NCBI GenBank assembly: GCA_026395035.1
Contig: JAPLZN010000138.1
Coordinates: 1 to 6,258, forward strand
Source: Candidatus Vogelbacteria bacterium
GTDB taxonomy: Bacteria; Patescibacteriota; Minisyncoccia; Phycocordibacterales; XYD1-FULL-46-19
DNA length: 6,258 nt
Direction of reading: 5' to 3'
This document shows, piece after piece, positions 1-5,058 of this stretch; position 1 is the first letter of the stretch, and each line of letters opens with the position of its first letter. The notes below the pieces were generated by a model, which was not told where the DNA came from, did not search any database, and saw only the letters and a list, made by a program, of their open reading frames with translations. The translations under genes were made by a program, and so were the position numbers.

Positions 1-6
1 AATAAT

Positions 7-27
7 GAAAAGTGAAAAGTGAAAAAT
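7..27. repeat. short 7-bp tandem repeat (GAAAAGT)
   Basis: Two perfect copies of GAAAAGT (7-13 and 14-20) are followed by a degenerate third (21-27). It lies beyond the terminator of the histidine phosphatase gene. It is low-complexity spacer sequence, similar in flavour to the repeat words in the ribosomal spacers. No function is evident. Confidence 0.6.
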
Positions 28-34
28 AGAAATC

Positions 35-72
35 AAAAAAAGAATGGCCGTTTCCGAAGAACGGAAACGGCC
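35..72 (-). terminator. rho-independent terminator of the histidine phosphatase gene
   Basis: A perfect 11-bp stem (GGCCGTTTCCG, 46-56, with CGGAAACGGCC, 62-72) encloses a 5-base loop. On the minus strand it is followed by ATTC and then seven T's (41-35). It begins 22 bases after the stop codon of the gene at 95-835. The polarity of the T-tract fits minus-strand transcription only. Confidence 0.9.
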
Positions 73-94
73 AAAACGCGACACCTGAATTCTT

Positions 95-835
95 TCAAGC
101 CACGGTATTGTACTCGCGCAAGACCAGACGGCCGGCCTCCGGATCATATTGGTACACCGTCAAACCGCAATTTTTCGGCGATTCGCCAGGCGGCCAGGCG
201 ATAGCCTGATCGTAGGTCCAGTGTTCGAACAGAAAACGAATACAGCGCAAGGTGCCGCCGTGTGTCACCGCCCAAACATCCATCCCGGCCCGGTCACGAA
301 ACAGCATGTTGATGAACTTGTAGACCCGTTCAACCACATCGGCCAAACTGTCACCGCCCGGCGGACGAGCAATGAACCCACCGTGCGTTTTCCAGTATTC
401 GGCCAGCCAAGGAAAAGCTGCTTCCGCTTCCCGTTTGGTCATGTCGTAAGCGTAACCGGCATGCCGTTCACGGATGGAGGCGCTCATCCTGACCCGGATT
501 TGATCTCGTTCTTTGAGCGGATAAGCGTTCAGAATCCCTTCGGTCGTCTGGATGGTGCGTAAATAGCCGGAATGGTAGAGATAATCAGGTTTCCCAAACC
601 TGGACCGCAGGAGCAGACCGGTTTTTTTTGCCTGTTCCCAGCCGATTTCGGTCAGTGGGATTTTATCGTCGGAAATCCCCTTAACCTGCTCTCGGGCCTC
701 GTCATCGGCAAAGTAAATGGACCCCTTCCTTACCTTGTTCCGTTCGGATTCGCCGTGTCGGATAAAAATCACGCGGTACGGCCGGCCGGCACCCTTGGCC
801 AACAATCGACAAAATTCCGCAGAAACATCTTCCAT
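95..835 (-). CDS. histidine phosphatase family protein (phosphoglycerate mutase-like)
   Basis: This is a 246-residue cytosolic phosphohydrolase of the histidine phosphatase superfamily, whose members form a phosphohistidine intermediate. The signature is IRHGES, with Arg26 and His27 (the nucleophile) and Gly28-Glu29. The remaining expected catalytic-pocket residues are Arg93 in HSGYLRTIQTTE, Glu123 in IRERHAG (likely proton donor) and His192 in VTHGGTLR. PPGGDSLADVVERV (about 158-171) is the usual segment before the last motif. All core residues are present, so an active enzyme is expected. The overall pattern suggests a broad phosphatase rather than a glycolytic mutase, but the substrate cannot be read from sequence. 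The ATG is supported by AAGGAG at 8 bases spacing. The gene has its own promoter (890-918) and terminator (35-72), so it is probably monocistronic. It ends in TGA. Confidence 0.9.
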   Translation of the reverse strand: MEDVSAEFCRLLAKGAGRPYRVIFIRHGESERNKVRKGSIYFADDEAREQVKGISDDKIPLTEIGWEQAKKTGLLLRSRFGKPDYLYHSGYLRTIQTTEGILNAYPLKERDQIRVRMSASIRERHAGYAYDMTKREAEAAFPWLAEYWKTHGGFIARPPGGDSLADVVERVYKFINMLFRDRAGMDVWAVTHGGTLRCIRFLFEHWTYDQAIAWPPGESPKNCGLTVYQYDPEAGRLVLREYNTVA

Positions 836-853
836 GGTAAAGGCTCCTTAACC
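836..853 (-). promoter_or_regulatory. ribosome binding site inside an inverted repeat
   Basis: On the minus strand TAAGGAG (core AAGGAG, 844-849) sits 8 bases before the ATG at 833-835 and fixes the start. The site lies inside a near-perfect inverted repeat: GGTAAAGG (836-843) against CCTTAACC (846-853), with 7 of 8 positions pairing around a 2-base centre. A hairpin here would hide the Shine-Dalgarno sequence. Whether it forms is inference. Confidence 0.75.
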
Positions 854-889
854 TGAAAATACGAATGGCAATGAGTCCAATCTTCCCGC

Positions 890-918
890 ACCATAGGCTA
901 AAACGGGGAAAAAGTCAA
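890..918 (-). promoter_or_regulatory. sigma70-type promoter of the histidine phosphatase gene
   Basis: The minus strand has TTGACT (918-913), a 17-base spacer, then TATGGT (895-890). The -35 matches 5 of 6 consensus bases and the -10 matches 4 of 6, including the key T-A-T and final T. Transcription would start near 883, giving a leader of about 48 bases. The -35 begins 3 bases after the stop codon of the upstream glycosylase gene, so the promoter fills the whole gap. Confidence 0.65.
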
Positions 919-920
919 AG

Positions 921-1721
921 TTAAATTGTCCCTCGCAAATACGCCCGTCTGATTTCTTCCGGAAACTTTTCAATCGCGTAACGGAGCATTGTCCGCGGCA
1001 TTTTTTGGTACCGCGGTTTTAAAAATTTAGTTAGAACGGTGATGTCTTTCTTCCCCACCTCGCGCAACATCCAGCCGACCGCTTTATGCATCAAATCATG
1101 GCGGTCATTTAGCAAGATATCGGCCAGTTTGAGGGAATCGGTAAAATTATTGTCGCGAATAAAAGCGAAGGTAGAGACGATAGCAATTCGTCGTTCCCAG
1201 AGATTTTTGGATTTGGCTAGTTTAAATAATATCTCGCGTTTACCGGAAGGACCGTCCTTCGGATGAGGTTTGTCGTTCCCGGCTTGACCGGGAATCTTAG
1301 GGTCTTTTGGAATTATTCCCAAATATGCTCCGACAATTTTATGCGCCGACAAATCCACTAAATCCCAATTATTGATCCACTTGGTATGGGCCAAATAGAA
1401 TTTAACAATGGCGGTTTTTTCCTTATCGTCGGCCTGAGCAAATTTTTCCACCAAAATGAGCAGGGCAATCAAGCGCTCCTCGTGGTATTGAGAACGAATC
1501 AATTCGTCCATTTCCACCAGTAAAGTATCAATGTCAAGGACTGTCCTTGATATGAGGTATTGTTTAGTAAGGCGACGAGAAAGCGGGACAGTCAGGCCAA
1601 GAAACTTGTCGCCCTCGCCATAATCCCCTTTCCCGGTCTTGAAAAACCAAAGGCAATTTTTAGCGCGTAACGGTTCGGCGTGAGAGCGGATGGATTTTTG
1701 AAGTTCTCTTAATTTATTCAC
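921..1721 (-). CDS. alkD: AlkD-like DNA alkylation repair glycosylase with repeat-derived insertions
   Basis: This 266-residue all-helical HEAT-like-repeat protein belongs to the AlkD family of DNA glycosylases, which remove alkylated purines (such as 7-methylguanine and 3-methyladenine) to start base excision repair. Family landmarks are FFKTGKGDYGEGDKFLG (26-42), HEERLIALLILVEKF (80-94), NNWDLVD (117-123), LWERRIAIVSTFAFIR (174-189) and KAVGWMLREVGK (213-224). Trp119, Asp123, Arg178 and Trp217 correspond to Bacillus cereus AlkD Trp109, Asp113, Arg148 and Trp187 as I recall that numbering, so the active site looks intact. The Asp-Arg distance is 55 residues instead of 35, while the Arg-Trp distance is 39 in both. 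That places about 20 extra residues at roughly 136-161. About 9 more seem inserted at 56-64. Both insertions coincide with palindromic DNA repeats. The start is GTG, just upstream of the conserved domain, with no Shine-Dalgarno sequence. The stop is TAA. Confidence 0.88.
   Translation of the reverse strand: MNKLRELQKSIRSHAEPLRAKNCLWFFKTGKGDYGEGDKFLGLTVPLSRRLTKQYLISRTVLDIDTLLVEMDELIRSQYHEERLIALLILVEKFAQADDKEKTAIVKFYLAHTKWINNWDLVDLSAHKIVGAYLGIIPKDPKIPGQAGNDKPHPKDGPSGKREILFKLAKSKNLWERRIAIVSTFAFIRDNNFTDSLKLADILLNDRHDLMHKAVGWMLREVGKKDITVLTKFLKPRYQKMPRTMLRYAIEKFPEEIRRAYLRGTI
1247..1269 (-). repeat. palindromic repeat copy A inside the AlkD gene
   Basis: On the minus strand this reads ACCTCAT, three variable bases, then AAGGACGGTCCTT. 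The palindromic core extends to GAAGGAC-c-GTCCTTC on the plus strand (1246-1260). It matches copy B (1536-1558) at 19 of 23 positions, the four differences being the three spacer bases and the central base. It encodes about PHPKDGP within a stretch absent from typical AlkD proteins. Confidence 0.75.
1276..1294. repeat. TTCCCGG-CTTGA-CCGGGAA palindrome inside the AlkD gene
   Basis: A perfect 7-bp inverted repeat with a 5-base loop (TTCCCGG 1276-1282, CCGGGAA 1288-1294). On the minus strand it reads GATTCCCGGTCAAGCCGGGA, which resembles the widespread intergenic 'ATTCCC...GGGAAT' palindromes (Neisseria dRS3 is one known example). It encodes IPGQAGND within the AlkD insertion and lies 6 bases from copy A of the other palindrome. 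Confidence 0.75.
1536..1558 (-). repeat. palindromic repeat copy B inside the AlkD gene
   Basis: On the minus strand this reads ACCTCAT, ATC, then AAGGACAGTCCTT. The core extends to a perfect 8-bp palindrome TCAAGGAC-t-GTCCTTGA on the plus strand (1534-1550). It encodes about LISRTVLD (residues 56-63). It is read one base out of register compared with copy A, so the similarity is at DNA level and not a repeated protein motif. Confidence 0.75.
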
Positions 1722-1727
1722 AAATTG

Positions 1728-1736
1728 AGTATATAT
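1728..1736 (-). promoter_or_regulatory. possible -10 element of the AlkD gene (leaderless start)
   Basis: The minus strand reads TATATATACT. TATACT (1733-1728) matches the -10 consensus at 5 of 6 bases and lies only 6 bases before the GTG at 1721-1719, so the transcript would begin at or next to the start codon. No good -35 is visible: the expected position falls in the T-tract of the upstream terminator. The AT-rich word alone is weak evidence. Confidence 0.4.
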
Positions 1737-1746
1737 AATCTATTTT

Positions 1747-1786
1747 AAAAAGAAAACTGGCGCGGAACATGAATGTTCCGCGCCAG
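1747..1786 (-). terminator. rho-independent terminator of the HExxH protein gene
   Basis: A perfect 14-bp inverted repeat (CTGGCGCGGAACAT 1757-1770, ATGTTCCGCGCCAG 1773-1786) has a 2-base centre, so in practice about a 13-bp stem with a 4-base loop. On the minus strand it is followed by TTTTCTTTTT (1756-1747). It begins 4 bases after the TAA of the upstream gene and separates it from the AlkD gene. Confidence 0.92.
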
Positions 1787-1790
1787 AAAA

Positions 1791-2606
1791 TTAGAGGGAG
1801 ACATAACAGCTTTTTATGAAGACCGCCCAATCTGGAGTTACTTTTTCCGGCCGTCCTGATTTCTGGTACTGTTCATAGATTGCCGTCTCCAGCATTGAAG
1901 CAATTCCACCAAGAAGATTGTCCCCCCGGCCAGCACCCTTAATCCGCTCAATCATTTGGCAGGTATAGATCCAGCATTCGGCCTCGTAGTGGTATACCTT
2001 CTCGGCCTCAGCCTGCCCGATAAAGCCCTGGTTCAGAGCATGGTAGCCTTCATGGAGGATCATCATTGCCAGAAGATCTTCCATATAGGCTATACCGGCT
2101 TGTTCTCCGAATGTTACGAGAGCCCAACGAAGCCGTATCCTAACATTCACCGCGTTAATGAAAATCGCGGACTTTTTACATTCCGGATCGGGATGGCCGG
2201 TGAAGGCAATCGAGTTGTATTTCGGAGCAACCGTGGTGATGATCGGAAGCGCCGTGGAGATCTTAACGAACTCCTTTCTTACCGACTCGATCGGATACGC
2301 CGTTTTCAAGTGGCCGATTAGCGGAGAAAGAACTTCGACAACCAGTTTTTGAGCTTCTTCGTCCGATTCGGACATGGCTTCGCGGATGGACATCGAGCCA
2401 TACCGCTTGACGGATTCGGTTGACAGCCATTTTCCGCCAGGGTCCATCGCTATTTGGCTGGTCGAAACCATTGTGGGATGATTTTTACCATTCAAACATA
2501 GAATGGGGAAGAAGAGGCAAGCCATGATGGCGAGCAGGAACGGCAGTTTTCTTCGCCCAGAAGTGCCGGCAGGAGCTGGCAGAGACTGAGACAGCTTTTT
2601 CTTCAC
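1791..2606 (-). CDS. putative membrane-anchored HExxH metallopeptidase-like protein
   Basis: I do not recognise the family of this 271-residue protein. A basic N-terminus (MKKKLSQSL..., then GRRK) is followed by a hydrophobic segment at about residues 21-38 (LPFLLAIMACLFFPILCL), which fits a signal anchor or signal peptide. The rest looks soluble and would lie outside the membrane. MILHEGYHAL (182-191) contains HExxH (His185, Glu186, His189), the zinc-binding and catalytic motif of zincins. Glu208 or Glu210 in HYEAECW, about 20 residues later, could be the third ligand, as in gluzincins. The reading frame extends to a TTG at 2661-2663, but that codon is part of the -35 box. The GTG at 2604-2606 has AAGGAGGG 7 bases upstream, so I start there. 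The gene has its own promoter and terminator. Peptidase activity is inferred only from the motif. Confidence 0.75.
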   Translation of the reverse strand: MKKKLSQSLPAPAGTSGRRKLPFLLAIMACLFFPILCLNGKNHPTMVSTSQIAMDPGGKWLSTESVKRYGSMSIREAMSESDEEAQKLVVEVLSPLIGHLKTAYPIESVRKEFVKISTALPIITTVAPKYNSIAFTGHPDPECKKSAIFINAVNVRIRLRWALVTFGEQAGIAYMEDLLAMMILHEGYHALNQGFIGQAEAEKVYHYEAECWIYTCQMIERIKGAGRGDNLLGGIASMLETAIYEQYQKSGRPEKVTPDWAVFIKSCYVSL

Positions 2607-2621
2607 AGAGGGACCCTCCTT
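2607..2621 (-). promoter_or_regulatory. strong ribosome binding site that decides a GTG start
   Basis: AAGGAGGG (2621-2614 on the minus strand) stands 7 bases before GTG (2606-2604). It is partly palindromic: GGAGG can pair with CCTCT around a GTC loop (4 bp plus a G-U pair), which would cover the Shine-Dalgarno sequence. The fold is inference. Confidence 0.8.
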
Positions 2622-2633
2622 GAGTCTATCACT

Positions 2634-2663
2634 ATGGTAACACATCAACGCGCAGACCGTCAA
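2634..2663 (-). promoter_or_regulatory. sigma70-type promoter of the HExxH protein gene
   Basis: TTGACG (2663-2658), an 18-base spacer, then TACCAT (2639-2634) on the minus strand. Matches to consensus are 5 of 6 and 4 of 6. The start would be near 2627, leaving a leader of about 20 bases that contains the ribosome binding site. The site lies just after the terminator of the ribosomal operon, as expected for a new unit. Confidence 0.6.
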
Positions 2664-2688
2664 TGGTGACGAATGGGATTACAAATAC

Positions 2689-2712
2689 AAAACCCTCCAA
2701 AAGGAGGGTTTT
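2689..2712 (-). terminator. terminator at the end of the ribosomal protein operon
   Basis: A perfect 10-bp stem, AAAACCCTCC (2689-2698) with GGAGGGTTTT (2703-2712), has a 4-base loop. On the minus strand it is followed by GTATTTGTAAT, so the T-tract is formed by the stem's own four T's plus a T-rich tail. It starts 7 bases after the rpsI stop codon. Confidence 0.85.
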
Positions 2713-2719
2713 GAGGAAA

Positions 2720-3130
2720 TTAACGTTTACTCCACTGAGGAGCTTTTCTGGCTTTCTTTAGGCCGAACTTGCGGCGTTCTTTGGAACGCGGATCACGGGT
2801 CAGGAGGCCTTCGGCCTTGAGGGGCTTGCGCAATTCACCATCGAATTTCTGCAACCCGCGGGCAATACCCAAACGCAACGCCTCGGCTTGTGAGTGGATT
2901 CCCCCACCAATGATTTTGGCGGTAACCGAGAAGGCCCCTTCCAGACTGGACTTGGCGAACGGTTCCTTAATTGTCTTGCGAAGTTCCTCCGTCGGAAAAT
3001 ACTCGTGCAATTTCTTGCCGTTTACCTCAAAAATATCCTTGGTGTTCTTGGTCAGCCGAACGCGGGCGCTGGAAGTCTTGCGCCGACCGACGGTCTCGAT
3101 ATATTTGGTTTTTTCTGCAGTGGTAGCCAT
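2720..3130 (-). CDS. rpsI: 30S ribosomal protein uS9
   Basis: This 136-residue protein of the small-subunit head has a C-terminal tail that reaches the P-site tRNA anticodon stem-loop. Seen in the sequence are the N-terminal VGRRKTSSARVRL (14-26), the family core GGGIHSQAEALRLGIARGL (75-93), LTRDPRSKERRKFGLKKAR (110-128) and the terminal QWSKR, with the universal Lys-Arg end intact. Length is normal for bacterial uS9. It is the last gene of the cluster, 89 bases after rplM, and is followed directly by the operon terminator. The ATG has no Shine-Dalgarno sequence: the leader is almost pure A/T. Confidence 0.97.
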   Translation of the reverse strand: MATTAEKTKYIETVGRRKTSSARVRLTKNTKDIFEVNGKKLHEYFPTEELRKTIKEPFAKSSLEGAFSVTAKIIGGGIHSQAEALRLGIARGLQKFDGELRKPLKAEGLLTRDPRSKERRKFGLKKARKAPQWSKR

Positions 3131-3219
3131 AAAGTAATTTAAAATTAAAAATTAGAAATTAGAAATTGAATACCCGTCTTTCTGAATTTCATTTTTAATT
3201 TATAATTTTTAATTTCTAA
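3131..3219. repeat. AT-rich inverted-repeat spacer between rplM and rpsI
   Basis: The spacer is built from AATTAGAAATT/AATTAAAAATT words. A 13-bp perfect inverted repeat pairs AAATTAAAAATTA (3142-3154) with TAATTTTTAATTT (3203-3215), and AATTAGAAATT (3150-3160) can pair with AATTTCTAATT further on (from 3211 into the rplM stop). Positions 3134-3166 are identical to 5831-5863 upstream of rpsD. No promoter or Shine-Dalgarno sequence is clear. Confidence 0.8.
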
Positions 3220-3591
3220 TTATTCACTTATTGTCAGGTTTTTCATCACAATCGGTTTTAATTTGTTGTCCGGGAGCATGCCATGTACCGCCAAGCGCAA
3301 GAGTTCGGAATAGCCCTTCTTAGTTGCGATTTCGGCGTTCATTTCAAAACGCATTCCGCCCGGATTGCCGGTGTAATGCTTGTGGTAAATGGAATCCAGC
3401 TTATTGTTGATGATTTTTACCTTGGATGCGTTGACAATGAACACCTTGTTTGTGCCGGCAATATGGCGAGCATAGTCGGGAGAATCTTTGCCAGCCAGCA
3501 AAACCGCCGCTTCGGTGGCTACCCGCCCGATCGTTCGTCCCTCCGCGTCGATAGTAAAAGTATTCGGTTTTTTGTTTTTAATTTCAGTCAT
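3220..3591 (-). CDS. rplM: 50S ribosomal protein uL13
   Basis: This 123-residue early-assembly protein of the large subunit shows the family pattern in order: IDAEGRTIGRVATEAAVLLAGKD (14-36), VFIVNASKVKI (50-60), KHYTGNPGGMRF (71-82) and AVHGMLPDNKL (101-111). The usual bacterial protein is about 140 residues and ends in a segment like YAGPEHPHAAQQP. Here the protein stops at KNLTISE, so that C-terminal tail is missing. There is a clean TAA stop and normal spacing to rpsI, so this is probably a natural short form and not a frameshift. The rplM-rpsI pair is the common bacterial arrangement. The ATG has no Shine-Dalgarno sequence. Confidence 0.96.
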   Translation of the reverse strand: MTEIKNKKPNTFTIDAEGRTIGRVATEAAVLLAGKDSPDYARHIAGTNKVFIVNASKVKIINNKLDSIYHKHYTGNPGGMRFEMNAEIATKKGYSELLRLAVHGMLPDNKLKPIVMKNLTISE

Positions 3592-3647
3592 TGGAATTTT
3601 GTATTTGTTTCGGATTTCGTTTTTGAATTATTCGTATATTCGTATGT
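3592..3647. repeat. short spacer with ATTCGTAT tandem between rplQ and rplM
   Basis: This 56-base spacer contains two perfect adjacent copies of ATTCGTAT (3630-3637, 3638-3645) next to the rplQ stop codon. Unlike the other ribosomal spacers here it lacks the long AATTAGAAATT inverted repeat. Related ATTCGTAAT words occur in the rpsD/rpoA spacer. Confidence 0.7.
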
Positions 3648-3995
3648 TTAACTCACAAATTCGATTATTGCCATTGGACTGCCGTCTCCAGGACGCGCGG
3701 ACATTTTAATTATACGGGTATAACCGCCAGCTCGCGTTGCGTATCTAGGAGCGATCTCCTTGATCAATTTTCCGGAAACTTCGCCTAGTTTTGAATTTAT
3801 CGCGCGAGTGGAAGCTAAATCGCCCTTCTTAGCCTTAGTCACTAGTTTCTCGATGAAAGGACGGAGTTCCTTGGCTTTGGCTTCGGTCGTTTTGATCTTG
3901 CCGCTAATTACCAAGGCTTCCGCCAGCGAGCGAATGAGTGCCTTGCGGACATTCCGCGTCCGGCCGAGTTTTCTGATTTTGGAGTGATGCTTCAT
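3648..3995 (-). CDS. rplQ: 50S ribosomal protein bL17
   Basis: This 115-residue protein sits near the polypeptide exit side of the large subunit. The diagnostic N-terminus KLGRTRNVRKALIRSLAEAL (9-28) is followed by GKIKTTEAKAKELRPFIEKLVTKAKKGDL (32-60), PRYATRAGGYTRIIKM (82-97) and the ending SPMAIIEFV. Length is typical of the compact bacterial form. The position directly after rpoA is the standard one in the alpha operon. The ATG at 3993-3995 fits the family N-terminus (MKHHSKIRKLGR). No Shine-Dalgarno sequence precedes it. Confidence 0.97.
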   Translation of the reverse strand: MKHHSKIRKLGRTRNVRKALIRSLAEALVISGKIKTTEAKAKELRPFIEKLVTKAKKGDLASTRAINSKLGEVSGKLIKEIAPRYATRAGGYTRIIKMSARPGDGSPMAIIEFVS

Positions 3996-4089
3996 AGCTT
4001 CGCAATTATAAATTTAAAATTATAAATTAGAAATGAGAATTCTATTTCAATTTGATCTTAATTTATAATTTCTAATTTATAATTATTAA
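3996..4089. repeat. 17-bp inverted repeat spacer between rpoA and rplQ
   Basis: AATTATAAATTAGAAAT (4018-4034) is the exact reverse complement of ATTTCTAATTTATAATT (4068-4084), leaving a 33-base loop. This is the longest perfect arm among the ribosomal spacers. The arms are A/T except for one G-C pair each. There is no T-tract after a GC-rich stem, so this is not a standard terminator. Confidence 0.85.
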
Positions 4090-5058
4090 TTACTTCAGTG
4101 TTATCCCGTAATTTCCCAGGGCTGTTTTAATCTCTTCCACCCCCTTCTCTCCCAAACCGGATATTGACATTAAATCATCTTCCTTCTTCCGCGTCAACCC
4201 ACCGAGCGTCCGAATCGAAGCGTTACCCAGAGCCTTCATGGTGCGAACAGACAAGTTGAGATCTTCAATGCGGGTCTTGAGAACATCTTCCTGTTGTTTG
4301 ACTTCCTCGCTCCGATCGCCCATTTCCTCTTCTTTTGCCTCGTTCGGAACAATAACCTCTTCGATCTCCTCCTTAAAACCGATAATCGACTTGAGCTGAG
4401 TAATCATTGTTTCAATCGATTTTTCCAGCGCTTGCCGGGGCGACAACGAACCGTCGGTTTCCACGAAAATACGAAGTTTGTTGTAGTCGGTCCGATTACC
4501 AACGCGCATATGTTCGACTTCGTAGCTTACTCGGCGAATCGGCGTAAAGATTGCATCGAGAGCGATGGTGCCAATCTCCACCTTATCCTTGGCCAAGATT
4601 TCCTTTGGGACATAACCCAGCCCCAATTCGAGGTTCATTTCGATCGAAACCTCGGTCTTGCCGGTGACGGTAAATAAATATAGATCCTTGTTGGCCACCT
4701 CGATGCCGCCGCCAGTCTTTATATCGCCGGCCAGCACCTCCTTCGGCCCCTTAATTGAAAGCGATACACTCTGCGGTTCGTCACCGACAATCTGAAAACG
4801 AACCTTCTTCAGGTTCAAGATCAGAGTAATGACATCTTCCTTTACGCCATCCATCGTCGAAAATTCATGGCTCACGCCGTCGATTTTGACCGAGGTGATA
4901 GCATAACCCGGCAAGGACGACAAAATAATCCGTCTCAGAGAATTACCAAGAGTATGTCCGTAGCCAGGGTATAGCCCTTCGATTTCGTAGATACCCGTCA
5001 GTTCGTTTTCCGAAACGACTGCCGGTTTCGAGGGCAAGATGATGTTATGATCTGGCAT
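4090..5058 (-). CDS. rpoA: DNA-directed RNA polymerase subunit alpha
   Basis: This 322-residue subunit is the dimeric scaffold for beta and beta-prime assembly, and its C-terminal domain (CTD) contacts upstream promoter DNA and activators. The N-terminal domain covers about 1-230 and includes LYPGYGHTLGNSLRRIILSSLPGYAITSVKIDG (29-61), HEFSTMDGVKEDVITLILNLK (64-84) and FTPIRRVSYEVEHMRVG (171-187). An acidic linker (about 230-262) leads to the CTD, with LNLSVRTMKALG (267-278) and SISGLGEKGVEEIKTAL (298-314). Aligned to the E. coli CTD, Arg265, Gly296 and Lys298 are kept (Arg272, Gly303, Lys305). Asn268, Cys269, Lys271 and Ser299 become Lys275, Ala276, Gly278 and Gly306. Length is normal and both domains are present. 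The neighbours rpsD and rplQ are in the standard order. The ATG lacks a Shine-Dalgarno sequence. Confidence 0.97.
   Translation of the reverse strand: MPDHNIILPSKPAVVSENELTGIYEIEGLYPGYGHTLGNSLRRIILSSLPGYAITSVKIDGVSHEFSTMDGVKEDVITLILNLKKVRFQIVGDEPQSVSLSIKGPKEVLAGDIKTGGGIEVANKDLYLFTVTGKTEVSIEMNLELGLGYVPKEILAKDKVEIGTIALDAIFTPIRRVSYEVEHMRVGNRTDYNKLRIFVETDGSLSPRQALEKSIETMITQLKSIIGFKEEIEEVIVPNEAKEEEMGDRSEEVKQQEDVLKTRIEDLNLSVRTMKALGNASIRTLGGLTRKKEDDLMSISGLGEKGVEEIKTALGNYGITLK

Noticed and set aside
95..835. Glycolytic phosphoglycerate mutase (gpmA)
   Set aside because: The RHG motif and catalytic residues are shared by the whole superfamily, and the rest of the sequence lacks the gpmA-type conserved blocks. 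A general histidine phosphatase is the safer call.
881..908. Terminator between the AlkD and phosphatase genes
   Set aside because: Only a 4-base GC match (CCCG...CGGG) is present and no T-tract follows. The gap is better explained as the phosphatase promoter.
2493..2546. Lipoprotein signal (IMAC or ILC) in the HExxH protein
   Set aside because: Met at the position before the small residue and the location in the middle of the hydrophobic stretch do not fit a standard lipobox.
2769..3142. Plus-strand open frames opposite rpsI, and similar ones opposite the phosphatase, uL13, bL17, rpoA and uS4 genes
   Set aside because: They lie fully opposite well-supported minus-strand genes, have no family resemblance and no Shine-Dalgarno sequence. 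They are reverse-strand shadows.
4018..4084. Terminator between rpoA and rplQ
   Set aside because: The inverted repeat is almost entirely A/T with a 33-base loop and no GC-rich stem. It does not look able to stop transcription in the middle of a conserved operon.
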